A stretch of DNA of 64,000 bases from contig JAWSUZ010000054.1 of the NCBI GenBank assembly GCA_033852165.1, positions 62,001 to 126,000 of the forward strand. The letters are read 5' to 3'. Under the pieces are notes generated by a model. The model had not been told where the DNA came from and made no database searches. It was given only the letters and a program-made list of their open reading frames with translations. Positions 53,142 to 62,215 of this stretch are shown piece after piece. Source of the stretch: Agarilytica sp033852165 (GTDB taxonomy: Bacteria; Pseudomonadota; Gammaproteobacteria; Pseudomonadales; Cellvibrionaceae). The position numbers and the translations under genes were made by a program. Within the stretch, counting starts at the first letter, position 1. Each line of letters opens with the position of its first letter.

Positions 53142-54197
53142 ATGAATGCAGATAATGCCACAAGAAATGACTGGACACGACCAGAGGTTCAGGCTCTCTT
53201 TGACCTGCCATTCAATGACCTGCTCTTTCAAGCGCATAGCGTACATCGCCAGCATTTCAATCCAAACGAAGTGCAAATTTCGACATTGTGCTCCGTCAAA
53301 ACTGGCGCATGCCCTGAAGATTGCGCCTACTGCCCCCAAAGTGCGCGCTACGACACCGGGCTAGAACGTGAAAAGCTAATGGCAGTCGAAAAGGTCTTGG
53401 AAGAGGCTAAAGCTGCAAAAGCCAGTGGCGCGACACGTTTTTGCATGGGCGCTGCTTGGCGTTCGCCAAAAGCCAAAGATATGCCCTACGTTTTGGATAT
53501 GGTCAAAGAAGTTAAAGCGCTAGGAATGGAAACCTGCATGACGCTTGGGATGTTAAGCGAAGGACAAGCGCAAGAATTGTCTGATGCCGGTCTCGATTAT
53601 TACAACCATAACCTCGACACCTCCCCTGAATATTATGGCGATATTATTACGACACGAACCTATGAAGACCGTTTAAATACCTTGGGCAACGTACGCGGTG
53701 CCGGTATGAAGGTATGCAGTGGCGGCATCGTTGGAATGGGCGAAGGCCAAAAAGATCGTGTTGGCTTACTTCTTCAGCTAGCCAATTTACCTGCCCAGCC
53801 AGAGTCGGTTCCGATCAACATGTTAGTTAAAGTTGCAGGCACACCCTTAGAAGAGGTTGATGACCTTGATCCTTTTGAATTTATACGCACCATCGCCGTA
53901 GCACGTATATTAATGGCGAAGTCCCACGTGCGACTGTCAGCAGGGCGTGAAGAAATGAATGAGCAAATGCAAGCGATGGCCTTTTTTGCTGGCGCGAACT
54001 CGATTTTTTACGGTGAGAAATTACTCACGACGGCAAATCCTAAGAAAAATAAGGATATGGCCTTACTCAATCGTTTGGGTATTTCACCAGAGCCCTATAG
54101 AGCCGCAGAAACGGATGATCAGCTTGCCGAAAATCTTACTGCGCAAGCAGAAAAGTCATCAATGGACGCCGTCTTTTACGATGCAAGTGCTGGCTAA
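53142..54197 (+). CDS. bioB: Biotin synthase BioB
   Basis: Radical-SAM enzyme that inserts sulfur into dethiobiotin, the final step of biotin synthesis. The SAM-cluster site C-x3-C-x2-C is in GACPEDCAYCPQS; YNHNLDTSPEYY, CSGGIVGMGE and RLSAGREEMNEQMQAMAFFAGANSIFYGEKLLTT follow. AAGG lies about 9 bases before ATG. Length 351 is normal. It is first in bioB-bioF-bioHC-bioD behind the BirA operator. Confidence 0.98.
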   Translation: MNADNATRNDWTRPEVQALFDLPFNDLLFQAHSVHRQHFNPNEVQISTLCSVKTGACPEDCAYCPQSARYDTGLEREKLMAVEKVLEEAKAAKASGATRFCMGAAWRSPKAKDMPYVLDMVKEVKALGMETCMTLGMLSEGQAQELSDAGLDYYNHNLDTSPEYYGDIITTRTYEDRLNTLGNVRGAGMKVCSGGIVGMGEGQKDRVGLLLQLANLPAQPESVPINMLVKVAGTPLEEVDDLDPFEFIRTIAVARILMAKSHVRLSAGREEMNEQMQAMAFFAGANSIFYGEKLLTTANPKKNKDMALLNRLGISPEPYRAAETDDQLAENLTAQAEKSSMDAVFYDASAG

Positions 54198-54235
54198 TGA
54201 AGGACGTTTGGAATGCTAGCCGGTGGGCTCGATAG

Positions 54236-55402
54236 ATGCCCAATGGTTTAGATTTAACACTTAAGGCAGCGTTAGACGAGCGTCGTGAGCAATCGTTATA
54301 CCGACAGCGAGTCGTGGTTCATTCGCCACAGCAGGTTTTGCGGCAAAAAGGTGAGCGCTCCCTTTTATCATTTTGCAGTAATGACTATTTGGGTTTGGCA
54401 AATCACCCAAAAGTCGTTGAAGCCTTTAAAAATGCTGCGAATAAATACGGTGTTGGTAGCGGTGCATCTCATCTTGTCTGCGGCCATTCCTATGAACATC
54501 ATGCCCTAGAAGAAGAGCTGGCGGACTTTACCGGTAGGGCGCGAGCCGTTCTGTTTTCAACCGGGTATATGGCCAACCTTGGTGTCATCAATGCCTTAAC
54601 ATCTAGGCAAGATGTTATCTATCAGGATCGTCTCAATCATGCCTCATTATTAGATGGCGGCCTGCTTTCATCGGCGAAATTTATTCGTTACAAACACAAT
54701 AATATCGAGCACCTTGACCAGCAATTAATACAGCACAACGGCCGACGAAAACTGATTGCTGTTGATGGTGTGTTTAGCATGGATGGCAATTTTGCAGATT
54801 TACCCGGCTTGTCCCGCTTGGCAAAAAAGCATGACGCATGGTTGATGGTTGACGATGCCCATGGCTTGGGTTGCCTCGGACACAATGGTGGCGGCAGTTT
54901 AGAGCACTTTGGCTTGGACGAGTCAGAAGCCCCGATTTTGATGGGCACCCTAGGTAAAGCTTTTGGGTCTTTTGGAGCATTTATTGCGGGCAGTGAAGCG
55001 CTTGTTGAAACTCTGATTCAATTTTCTCGTTCGTATATTTATACAACGGCATTACCGCCAGCTGTTGCCGCGGCGGCGCGCATGAGTTTACAGCTGATAA
55101 AAGCGGAACCTGAACGACGAGAGCGACTCCGTTCTCTTATCACAGTTTTCCGGGAAGCCTGCGTGGCAGCAGGTTTAGATTTAATGGATTCATCCACGCC
55201 GATTCAACCGATTGTTCTTGGGGATTCGCAAAAAGCGTTGAATGCTTCAATAGCTCTGGAGAAAAAAGGGTTTTGGGTTACGGCGATACGCCCGCCTACC
55301 GTGCCCAAGGGAAGCGCCCGCTTGCGGGTCACACTGACAGCAGAACATAGTAAGTCCCAAGTCGAATCCTTGGTGAATGCTTTGGCTGAGGTGATTGATT
55401 AA
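54236..55402 (+). CDS. bioF: 8-amino-7-oxononanoate synthase BioF
   Basis: PLP enzyme joining pimeloyl-ACP and alanine. SFCSNDYLGLANHPKV, GSGASHLVCGHSYEHHALEEELADF, DDAHGLGCLGHNGGG and GTLGKAFGSFGAF (PLP lysine) are the hallmarks. Length 388 is normal. Start is 38 bases after the bioB stop; its own stop overlaps the bioHC ATG by one base (TAATG), so these are coupled. Confidence 0.97.
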   Translation: MPNGLDLTLKAALDERREQSLYRQRVVVHSPQQVLRQKGERSLLSFCSNDYLGLANHPKVVEAFKNAANKYGVGSGASHLVCGHSYEHHALEEELADFTGRARAVLFSTGYMANLGVINALTSRQDVIYQDRLNHASLLDGGLLSSAKFIRYKHNNIEHLDQQLIQHNGRRKLIAVDGVFSMDGNFADLPGLSRLAKKHDAWLMVDDAHGLGCLGHNGGGSLEHFGLDESEAPILMGTLGKAFGSFGAFIAGSEALVETLIQFSRSYIYTTALPPAVAAAARMSLQLIKAEPERRERLRSLITVFREACVAAGLDLMDSSTPIQPIVLGDSQKALNASIALEKKGFWVTAIRPPTVPKGSARLRVTLTAEHSKSQVESLVNALAEVID

Positions 55403-57000
55403 TGGAACTTAACCTCCAAGAACACGTTGATGAAATAAAAAACATGCCGTTACAATTTGCTCGGCGTGGTCAAAAACTTTCGTCCTCTGTACCCCTTGTT
55501 TTTTTACATGGCTGGGGCAGCGATAGCCGATGTTGGAATCCATTATTAGCCTATTTAGAAGACGAGTTTGAATGTTTGCTGATTGATCTTCCCGGCTTTG
55601 GTTTAAATGAAAAAAGTGATGCTGTAGATTTAGATCGCTTACTTGAATTGGTTGAACAAAGCATTCCCAAAAAAACACACCTTATCGGTTGGTCTCTAGG
55701 GGGAATGATTGCGACGCAATTAGTGAAGTGTTTTCCTGATAGGTTTTTATCGTTGACGACGATTGCCTCCAATGCAAAATTTGTTGTCTCGGAATACTGG
55801 GGGAACGCCTGTGATCCTACGGTATATCAAAACTTTTTGGATGGCTTTCGGGAAAGTCCAGAATCAACTTTGAAAGGCTTTAACTTATTGCAGGGGCGTG
55901 GCGATCGCCATCGGAAAGCATTAAAAAATCATACCGTTCAAAACCCATGTCTAATCAATGATGATAATGTAATTAATTGGAGTGCAGCCTTACACTGGCT
56001 AAATCAAATTGATAATCGCGAAACACTTCAAAATATGAATACACCCCACCTCGCTATCTTTGGTGAAAATGATGCTTTGGTGCCTTCTTCCGTGAGAGAG
56101 CAGTTTATCGATAGCAGCATGTGCAGCCAAAACTTGTTAATCAGTGATGCAGGACATGCACCGCATATAACCCAACCAGAGCGGGTTGCTCAAGCGCTTA
56201 AAGATTCATTTAAGCAGGGGCACAATCCGTATCAGTGCGATAAAAAACTCGTTGCACAATCGTTTAGCCATGCAGCTCAAAGCTATGAGAAAGTTGCCCA
56301 CATGCAGGCCGAAGTGGCGAGTAAATTACTTAAGCTAAGAGATGACTATCGTGGTGATCTTTGTGACTTAGGTTGCGGAACCGGTTTTTGCATGGACCTG
56401 ATTCGACCTCAAAATACGAATATAGTGGGTTTAGATATCGCCAGCGGCATGTTGGAATACTGCCAAAACAAATATCAAGATAATCCAGCAAACTTGATTT
56501 GTGCAGATTTTGAAAACCTGCCGATTAAACCCAATGCCTTTGACGGCATCGTGTCGAGTTTGAGTGTTCAGTGGAGCGAAAACCTTGACCAGCTTTTCCT
56601 GCAGGTTAAAGGCTGTCTTAAAAAAGACGGCTGGTTTTTGTTTTCGACCCTAGGGCCCAAAACATTATATGAATTAAAAGAATCTTGGCGAGAGACCGAT
56701 TCGTTTGTTCACGTGAATCAATTTGTCAGCCAGCAGGCTATATTGCAAAAATTAGAAGCCACTGGTTTTTCTATAGAAATGGTGCAGCAGGGCAATGAAG
56801 TTTTGCGCTATGACACAGTATTTAGCTTGATGAGAGATCTAAAAGATATCGGCGCTCACAACGTCAATGCCGGTAAAAAGAAAGGTTTGAGTACTCGCAG
56901 AAGTTTTCAATGCATGGCGAATGCCTATGAAATCTACCGTGATGCAGGCAGCCTTCCGGCAACATATGACGTGATATATTTTTATGTGAGGGCCAGTTAA
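55402..57000 (+). CDS. Fused BioH-BioC: pimeloyl-ACP methyl ester esterase + malonyl-ACP methyltransferase
   Basis: One 532-residue chain carries two biotin enzymes that are usually separate. The BioH half (about 1-260) has FLHGWGSDSRCW, IGWSLGG with the nucleophile Ser98, FGENDALVP (Asp) and DAGHAPHIT (His). The BioC half (about 275-532) begins KLVAQSFSHAAQSYEKVA and has the SAM loop DLGCGTGF near 322, VGLDIASGMLEYC and IVSSLSVQWSENLDQ. BioC methylates malonyl-ACP to start pimelate synthesis and BioH removes the methyl at the end, so entry and exit steps share one chain. No frameshift joins them and both active sites look intact. Coupled to bioF and bioD by TAATG overlaps. Confidence 0.95.
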   Translation: MELNLQEHVDEIKNMPLQFARRGQKLSSSVPLVFLHGWGSDSRCWNPLLAYLEDEFECLLIDLPGFGLNEKSDAVDLDRLLELVEQSIPKKTHLIGWSLGGMIATQLVKCFPDRFLSLTTIASNAKFVVSEYWGNACDPTVYQNFLDGFRESPESTLKGFNLLQGRGDRHRKALKNHTVQNPCLINDDNVINWSAALHWLNQIDNRETLQNMNTPHLAIFGENDALVPSSVREQFIDSSMCSQNLLISDAGHAPHITQPERVAQALKDSFKQGHNPYQCDKKLVAQSFSHAAQSYEKVAHMQAEVASKLLKLRDDYRGDLCDLGCGTGFCMDLIRPQNTNIVGLDIASGMLEYCQNKYQDNPANLICADFENLPIKPNAFDGIVSSLSVQWSENLDQLFLQVKGCLKKDGWFLFSTLGPKTLYELKESWRETDSFVHVNQFVSQQAILQKLEATGFSIEMVQQGNEVLRYDTVFSLMRDLKDIGAHNVNAGKKKGLSTRRSFQCMANAYEIYRDAGSLPATYDVIYFYVRAS

Positions 57001-57698
57001 TGGGCAAGTCAAAATTTTTTATCGCCGGTACCGATACATCAGTAGGGAAAACCTTAATTACTGCGGCCCTGCTTCATCAAGCCAGCCAGCGCGGACTGGA
57101 AACCTTAGCGCTTAAGCCTGTGGCTGCAGGTTGCACTCTGATTGACGGAGAGCTGCGTAATGACGATGCGCTAATTTTGGATCAATTTAGCAGCATCACA
57201 CTACCTTATCAGCAACTTAACCCCATCGCCTTAGAAGCCCCCATCGCTCCTCACCTGGCCGCTGCAAATGTTAATCGGCGATTATCCGCTGACCGGATTG
57301 TGGGTATTTGTCGTGGCGCGATGATGGCGAAGTGGGATTTATGTCTTGTCGAGGGCGCTGGGGGTTGGCGGGTGCCCCTTAATGCCAGAGAGACTATGGC
57401 CGATATTCCAATCTTGCTAGTGTTACCCGTGGTTCTAGTGGTGGGAATACGTTTAGGTTGTCTTAATCACGCTCTGTTGAGTGCAGAAGCAATTGTCCGT
57501 GACGGATTACCTATTGCTGGTTGGGTCGCCAATCGGCTCGACCCAGATATGGACGAGGCGGACGCTAATATCGCAACGCTTGCGCAACGCTTCCCCTTCC
57601 CCTTACTGGGAAGCGTCCCTTTCCAAAAAGGTATAACGCCCCAGGATGCATCTGAACATCTTGATATAAGCAAACTGCTTGAAAGGCCTTCTCATTAA
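57000..57698 (+). CDS. bioD: Dethiobiotin synthetase BioD
   Basis: ATP-dependent carboxylase forming the ureido ring of dethiobiotin. The P-loop-like FIAGTDTSVGKTLITAALL is at residues 7-25; KPVAAGC and LVEGAGGWRVPL follow, with AGWVANRLDPDM as the nucleotide-selective end. Length 232 is normal. It overlaps bioHC by one base. bioA is absent from the window, so 7,8-diaminononanoate synthase must be encoded elsewhere. Confidence 0.95.
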   Translation: MGKSKFFIAGTDTSVGKTLITAALLHQASQRGLETLALKPVAAGCTLIDGELRNDDALILDQFSSITLPYQQLNPIALEAPIAPHLAAANVNRRLSADRIVGICRGAMMAKWDLCLVEGAGGWRVPLNARETMADIPILLVLPVVLVVGIRLGCLNHALLSAEAIVRDGLPIAGWVANRLDPDMDEADANIATLAQRFPFPLLGSVPFQKGITPQDASEHLDISKLLERPSH

Positions 57699-57848
57699 CA
57701 CCAAATAGTCTTATACCGTCATACTTTTTGACGCCATTGTGGCTGTTTTTTGCTCAGATACGGCGTAGACTTAGAAAGGTAAGTTGTGGTTGTTGCGATG
57801 GCCTTGAGTCCGTCGTAAACATTCTTGAATTAAGGCTAGGAAAACGCA

Positions 57849-58145
57849 ATGGTTGGTTCAGTGATGACTGAAGGTTTACGCGGCTTACAGTCAAGCCAGC
57901 GTGAAATGCTGAAGTCTGCAAATGAGATTGCGCGGGCTAATATTCGTGAGCGTCCTGAAGAAGCGGCGCGACCTGAGATCCCTACCGTCATTCAGCCAAT
58001 AGAAGAACTTCAAGGCAGCACCCAACGCGGAATTGAAGAGCCTTTGATTGAGCTTAAGCGACAAGAACAAATATTTATCGCAAATGCAAAAGTGATTGCG
58101 GTTGCCAGTAAAACGCTAGGAAGTCTAATTGATGTTGAATCTTGA
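57849..58145 (+). CDS. Conserved-looking small helical protein of unknown function
   Basis: A 98-residue soluble protein that reads VMTEGLRGLQSSQREMLKSANEIARANI at the start and LKRQEQIFIANAKVIAVASKTLGSLIDVES at the end. This ending recalls the C-terminal coil of flagellar rod/hook proteins (Flg_bbr_C), but the rest does not fit. No membrane segment or signal peptide. A possible 37-residue frame overlaps its stop, and the SprA-like gene lies 160 bases on. Confidence 0.55.
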   Translation: MVGSVMTEGLRGLQSSQREMLKSANEIARANIRERPEEAARPEIPTVIQPIEELQGSTQRGIEEPLIELKRQEQIFIANAKVIAVASKTLGSLIDVES

Positions 58146-58245
58146 ACTAATGGTAGAGTTTTTTCGGTGGTTAATGGGCATTGAACCTCAAGAACCTCAA
58201 CCTTTATATATTCCCATAGAGGAGGAGCGGAGAGAGGATCGATAA
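58132..58245 (+). CDS. Possible micro-ORF, 37 residues
   Basis: ATG at 58132 overlaps the end of the previous gene in another frame and reads MLNLELMVEFFRWLMGIEPQ to TAA 58243-58245, with a polar, acidic end (EEERREDR). A second in-frame ATG is at 58150. The hydrophobic-then-Pro-Gln-rich pattern looks protein-like and the overlap suggests coupling. No family recognised. Confidence 0.35.
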   Translation: MLNLELMVEFFRWLMGIEPQEPQPLYIPIEEERREDR

Positions 58246-58304
58246 TTCAATAATTGATTGTGCAGATAATCGATTGTTGTTAGGTAAGCTCTGCTAAAAA
58301 TGAA

Positions 58305-59246
58305 GTGATCGTTACAAACGCACTTAATTCTTTCAATTCAGCTGCTCAAACTGCATCGCAGCCTCTTCCGCTTGGGCGAAATTCGTCCCAGTCAGCGGAT
58401 TCTTTTCTGCAAAATTCCTCCATTAAACCGGTTGAAATTCTTGAAAGCCCTGTGCGTACCGCGGTGCGTTCGCGTGAGCGCTTAGCAACTGATGAGCTCG
58501 CAATTTCTGCTGACGAAATCAAGAGGGAAGAATCCCGAGCAGATTCAGATAGGGAGAAAGCGGATGTCGATAAATTAAGGGAACGTAAAGCCCGAATTGA
58601 GCAAGATCGTGATAAGCAGCAACTCCTTCAGAACCAACGAGAAATCAGTGAGTTGGCCGTTCGCGACCGAGAAGTTCGAGCACATGAGCAGGCTCACGCA
58701 TCCGTTGGTGGGCAGTTCGCGGGAGCACCGAGCTTTCAGTTTGAGAGAGGCCCCGATGGTGTGAGTTATGCCGTAAGTGGCGAAGTCTCAATAGATTCTG
58801 GTCGCGCCGCGACACCTGAGGCGACGATTCAAAAAGCACAAACTGTGAGGCGTTCAGCGCTAGCACCAGCAAACCCATCACCGCAGGATCGTAATGTTGC
58901 CGCTCGCGCGACTCGTCTTGAATCGGGTGCTCGTTCAGAAATACTGGCTCTTCGTATTGCGGACGCGGAGCGTGAACGTGAAGCCGAGCAAGCTGAACTT
59001 AAAGCTGAACTTAAAGCTGAACTTAAACCTGAACTTAAAGCGGAAGACCCAGATGGTCTAGCCGATGATGCAGAAGACAAAGCCGCTGAAACCGAAAGCC
59101 CTAACGGCCTTAGCGATGAAATTACGGGAGCAAAATCCTCGACTCAGATCAATAGTTTGGGGAGTAACGCTTCCGTTGAGAAAATTCTTGCAGTGGCTAA
59201 TGCGGATAGCCAGCGTGTGGGCTCTTTTGTGAACCAGACCGTTTAA
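58305..59246 (+). CDS. SprA-related putative metalloprotease
   Basis: A 313-residue protein of the family named after putative metalloprotease CJM1_0395/SprA-related proteins. HEQAH (H127-E128-Q-A-H131) in REVRAHEQAHASVGGQFAGAP is the zinc-binding HEXXH; GPDGVSYAVSGEVSIDSG and AARATRLESGARSEIL follow as in the family. The N-terminus (about 60-120) is a charged coiled-coil and residues about 230-245 are four tandem A/P-E-L-K repeats, encoded by a 12-base tandem repeat at 58992-59039. Start is a GTG without a clear ribosome-binding site. No signal peptide; function unknown. Confidence 0.7.
   Translation: MIVTNALNSFNSAAQTASQPLPLGRNSSQSADSFLQNSSIKPVEILESPVRTAVRSRERLATDELAISADEIKREESRADSDREKADVDKLRERKARIEQDRDKQQLLQNQREISELAVRDREVRAHEQAHASVGGQFAGAPSFQFERGPDGVSYAVSGEVSIDSGRAATPEATIQKAQTVRRSALAPANPSPQDRNVAARATRLESGARSEILALRIADAEREREAEQAELKAELKAELKPELKAEDPDGLADDAEDKAAETESPNGLSDEITGAKSSTQINSLGSNASVEKILAVANADSQRVGSFVNQTV
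58992..59039 (+). repeat. 12-base tandem repeat inside the SprA-like gene
   Basis: GCTGAACTTAAA occurs three times in a row (58992-59003, 59004-59015, 59016-59027), then once as CCTGAACTTAAA (59028-59039). Being a multiple of three it would change length without shifting frame. Confidence 0.85.
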
Positions 59247-59434
59247 ACTCCTTTTTATTTCGTGATACTCCTCACTGTATTCCTTCTATAGTTCCTGCCC
59301 GTTAATTTTGTCATATAGAACAACGCATTATGTTAGTGAATGACGCTAAATACGCTCTATGATTGCAGCCCTATAATTCATACAAGTGTTTTAGTCATTT
59401 CAGTCTCGGCGACTACCGAAATAAGGACCCTAGC

Positions 59435-61222
59435 ATGGCAGAGTACAAAGTACCTTTAGACGATATTCGATTCGTAATGAAAGAAGTATTTAAGGTCGAT
59501 ACCTTATGGCAGCGGCTCAATATTCCTGACTTAGATTTCGATACATCCGATGCAATCTTAGAGGAAGCGGCGAAGCTGTGTGAGCAAGAACTTGCACCGA
59601 TCAACCGCGAAGGCGACGAGCATGGTTGTAAATGGTCGTCAGATGGTGTGACTGCTCCTCCAGGCTTCAAACAAGCCTACCAGACCTACTGTGAAGGCGG
59701 CTGGGGTGCGTTGGGCGGGAATCCTGAATATGACGGCATGGGAATGCCCAAAACGCTTGTAGCGCCCATAGAAGAGATGGTGCAAGGTTCTAACGTCTCC
59801 TTCGGCTTGGCGCCTATGTTGACTGCTGGGGCGGCATTAGCAATGAATGCCCATGCCAGTGATGAATTGAAACAAGCTTACCTCCCCAATATGTACAGCG
59901 GGAAGTGGTCAGGCGCTATGGGCTTAACCGAGCCACATTGCGGAACCGACTTGGGTTTAATTAAAACTAAAGCAATTCCAAATGATGATGGTAGTTACCA
60001 GATTACCGGCACGAAAATTTTCATCACCTGGGGTGAGCACGATATGGCTGAAAATATCATCCATCTCGTTTTGGCGAAGCTGCCAGATGCGCCTGCCGGT
60101 TCGCGTGGTATCTCCTTATTTTTAGCGCCTAAATTTTTGCCTAACGAAGATGGCAGTTTGGGCGACACTAATGGCGTTAGCTGTGGTTCGCTTGAGAAAA
60201 AAATGGGCATAAAAGGTTCTGCAACCTGTGTCATGAACTTTGATGATTCGAAAGGCTGGCTCGTTGGTGAACCCAACAAAGGTTTGGCCTGTATGTTCAC
60301 GATGATGAACTACGAGCGTTTAGCCGTTGGTATTCAAGGCGTTGGTGTAGCAGAAGCATCTTATCAAACAGCTGTCGAATATGCGCGAGAAAGGCGTCAG
60401 GGTAGAAGTGCTGGGGGGGTAGAATCTCCCGATAAAGAAGCGGACAATTTGCTGGTGCATGCTGATGTTCGACGCATGTTAATGACGATGCGCGCAATGA
60501 ACGAAGGCAGTCGAGCGTTCTATTTGTATACCGCACAATGGTTGGATATTACCAAATTTGGCAGTGGCGAAGAAAAAGATCACGCCCAAAAAATGGTGGA
60601 ATTGTTAACGCCAGTATCCAAATCATTTATGACCGACATGGCTTTGCAAACGGCGATACACGGCCAACAAGTATTGGGCGGTCATGGTTATATTCGTGAA
60701 TGGGGGCAAGAGCAACATGTCCGTGATATTCGTATTACTCAAATTTATGAAGGCACCAATGGTATTCAGGCCATGGATCTTATTGGGCGAAAAACCATAG
60801 CCAGTAAAGGATCATTACTAACGGTTTACCGTAAAGATATCGACATGTTTGTTGAAGAGGCATCCAGTGAGCCAAGGATGTCGGGAATGCTGGTTCAGTT
60901 GAATGATGCTGTATCGGTATTGCAAGAAGCCACAGAAGCGGTGCTAGCTTTTGCTGCTGAAGATCCCCATGCGGGCGGTGCCGCGGCTGTTGATTACTTA
61001 GATTTGTTTGGTTACGTAGCTTATGCTCACATGTGGGCGGCGATGGCCTTTGTGGCTCATCAACAAAAAGCACAACAAGAAACGAATAATGATTTCATGT
61101 TAGCAAAAATTTCCACGGCTGAATTTTATTTCGCAAAATTATTGCCTCAAATCCATGCGTTAAATGGAAAAATTAAAGCTGGGCCAGAGACAACAATGGC
61201 AATGAAGGACGACTCGTTTTAG
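59435..61222 (+). CDS. Acyl-CoA dehydrogenase, DmdC-like subfamily
   Basis: FAD-dependent acyl-CoA dehydrogenase of 595 residues. I take ATG at 59435 (MAEYKVPLDDIRFVMKEVF), with AAGGA seven bases upstream, over an earlier in-frame start. The N-terminus and GAMGLTEPHCGTDLG, GTKIFITWGEHD, QALGGHGYI-like QQVLGGHGYIREWGQEQHVRD and IYEGTNGIQAMDLIGRK (catalytic Glu) match the large subfamily that includes DmdC. In marine bacteria that name implies 3-methylmercaptopropionyl-CoA; here an ordinary fatty-acyl role is equally likely. A bidirectional terminator follows. Confidence 0.9.
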   Translation: MAEYKVPLDDIRFVMKEVFKVDTLWQRLNIPDLDFDTSDAILEEAAKLCEQELAPINREGDEHGCKWSSDGVTAPPGFKQAYQTYCEGGWGALGGNPEYDGMGMPKTLVAPIEEMVQGSNVSFGLAPMLTAGAALAMNAHASDELKQAYLPNMYSGKWSGAMGLTEPHCGTDLGLIKTKAIPNDDGSYQITGTKIFITWGEHDMAENIIHLVLAKLPDAPAGSRGISLFLAPKFLPNEDGSLGDTNGVSCGSLEKKMGIKGSATCVMNFDDSKGWLVGEPNKGLACMFTMMNYERLAVGIQGVGVAEASYQTAVEYARERRQGRSAGGVESPDKEADNLLVHADVRRMLMTMRAMNEGSRAFYLYTAQWLDITKFGSGEEKDHAQKMVELLTPVSKSFMTDMALQTAIHGQQVLGGHGYIREWGQEQHVRDIRITQIYEGTNGIQAMDLIGRKTIASKGSLLTVYRKDIDMFVEEASSEPRMSGMLVQLNDAVSVLQEATEAVLAFAAEDPHAGGAAAVDYLDLFGYVAYAHMWAAMAFVAHQQKAQQETNNDFMLAKISTAEFYFAKLLPQIHALNGKIKAGPETTMAMKDDSF

Positions 61223-61261
61223 ATCGTATTATTTCTAGGAAGTCTTCGAAAAGCAAAAATA

Positions 61262-61298
61262 AAAACGCCACTCAGTTGTTGTAACTGAGTGGCGTTTT
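61262..61298. terminator. Bidirectional terminator between acyl-CoA dehydrogenase and bdhA
   Basis: A perfect 16-bp stem, 61262-61277 with 61283-61298, and a 5-base loop. Each arm ends in AAAA/TTTT on the outside, so it can stop both convergent transcripts. Confidence 0.92.
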
Positions 61299-61321
61299 AG
61301 TTTAAATATCTTTTTCTGGGT

Positions 61322-62104
61322 TTATTGCGCTGTCCAGCCACCTTCAATTGGAAGAGCCGAGCCGGTAATGTTGCAGGCATTGTCACTGCACAAGAAAGAA
61401 ATCAATTCGCCAATCATTTTGGGGCTTGCCATATCTGGGACAGGTTGCTTGGCCTTCACGAGATTGCGTTTAGCTTCTTCGTAGCTCTCGTTATTTTGTT
61501 CTGCCAGAATTTCAATCTGGGCTTGTAGTATTGAAGTGTCTACCCAGCCCGGGCAGATCGCATTCGCCGTTATCTTGTGCTCAGCATTTTCCAGCGCGAT
61601 AACTTTGGTGAGCCCCACGACGCCATGCTTGGCGGCAACATAAGCAGCCTTTTTGACAGAGCCGACTAAGCCGTGAACCGATGCAATATTAATAATACGG
61701 CCCCAGCCTTGGGCTCGCATAATGGGGATGGCATATTTGGAAGTGTGAAAAACGGCACTCAAATTAATGGATATGATCGCGTCCCATTTTTCATCAGGGA
61801 AATTTTCGAGTGTTTCGGTGTGTTGAATACCTGCATTGTTAACAAGTATGTCAATGCGGCCAAGCTCTTTGTGCACACGCTGCATAAAGGACTTAATCGC
61901 TTGAGTATCCTTTAAGTTGGCGCCGTCAAATAAAGTTTTGATTCCGTATCGATGGGCCATATCCTCAGCGAGTTTGTTGCCTTCTTCTGCCGGCATTAAG
62001 CCGTGCAGAGCAATATGAATGCCTTGGGCTGCTAACACTTCAGCTGAGGCCAAACCAATACCGCTGGTCGACCCCGTTATGATGGCAACTTTATCAGCAT
62101 TCAT
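61322..62104 (-). CDS. bdhA: 3-hydroxybutyrate dehydrogenase
   Basis: Short-chain dehydrogenase oxidising (R)-3-hydroxybutyrate to acetoacetate with NAD. TGSTSGIGLASAEVLA is the cofactor loop, NNAG and the Ser-Tyr-Lys triad IASVHGLVGSVKKAAYVAAKHG follow, and ANAICPGWVDTSILQAQIE matches the HBDH subfamily. Length 260 is normal. It is third on the minus strand after scoA and scoB; acetoacetate produced is the substrate of ScoAB. Confidence 0.9.
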   Translation of the reverse strand: MNADKVAIITGSTSGIGLASAEVLAAQGIHIALHGLMPAEEGNKLAEDMAHRYGIKTLFDGANLKDTQAIKSFMQRVHKELGRIDILVNNAGIQHTETLENFPDEKWDAIISINLSAVFHTSKYAIPIMRAQGWGRIINIASVHGLVGSVKKAAYVAAKHGVVGLTKVIALENAEHKITANAICPGWVDTSILQAQIEILAEQNNESYEEAKRNLVKAKQPVPDMASPKMIGELISFLCSDNACNITGSALPIEGGWTAQ

Positions 62105-62128
62105 ACTTGTGTAGCCTCTGCTTTAGTG

Positions 62129-62162
62129 ATTGTTAACGCTTATATGGTAAAGCGTTAACAAT
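62129..62162. promoter_or_regulatory. Inverted repeat between scoB and bdhA
   Basis: ATTGTTAACGCTT (62129-62141) and its exact complement (62150-62162) form a 13-bp stem with an 8-base loop in the 111-base gap of a same-direction gene pair. No T-run follows on the minus strand, so it may affect mRNA stability or be an operator rather than a terminator. Confidence 0.5.
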
Positions 62163-62215
62163 GCACTACTGGATAGAAAGAAAGCTCTATCTAAAAGCGT
62201 AGACTACGTTTGTTT

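Noticed and set aside
57739..57753. Sigma-54-like promoter GG...GC before the small helical protein
   Set aside because: The GG and GC are 9 bases apart, not the required 10.
59435..61222. Specific claim of DMSP demethylation pathway from the DmdC-like protein
   Set aside because: The subfamily is broad, and no dmdA, dmdB or dmdD neighbour is present in the window.
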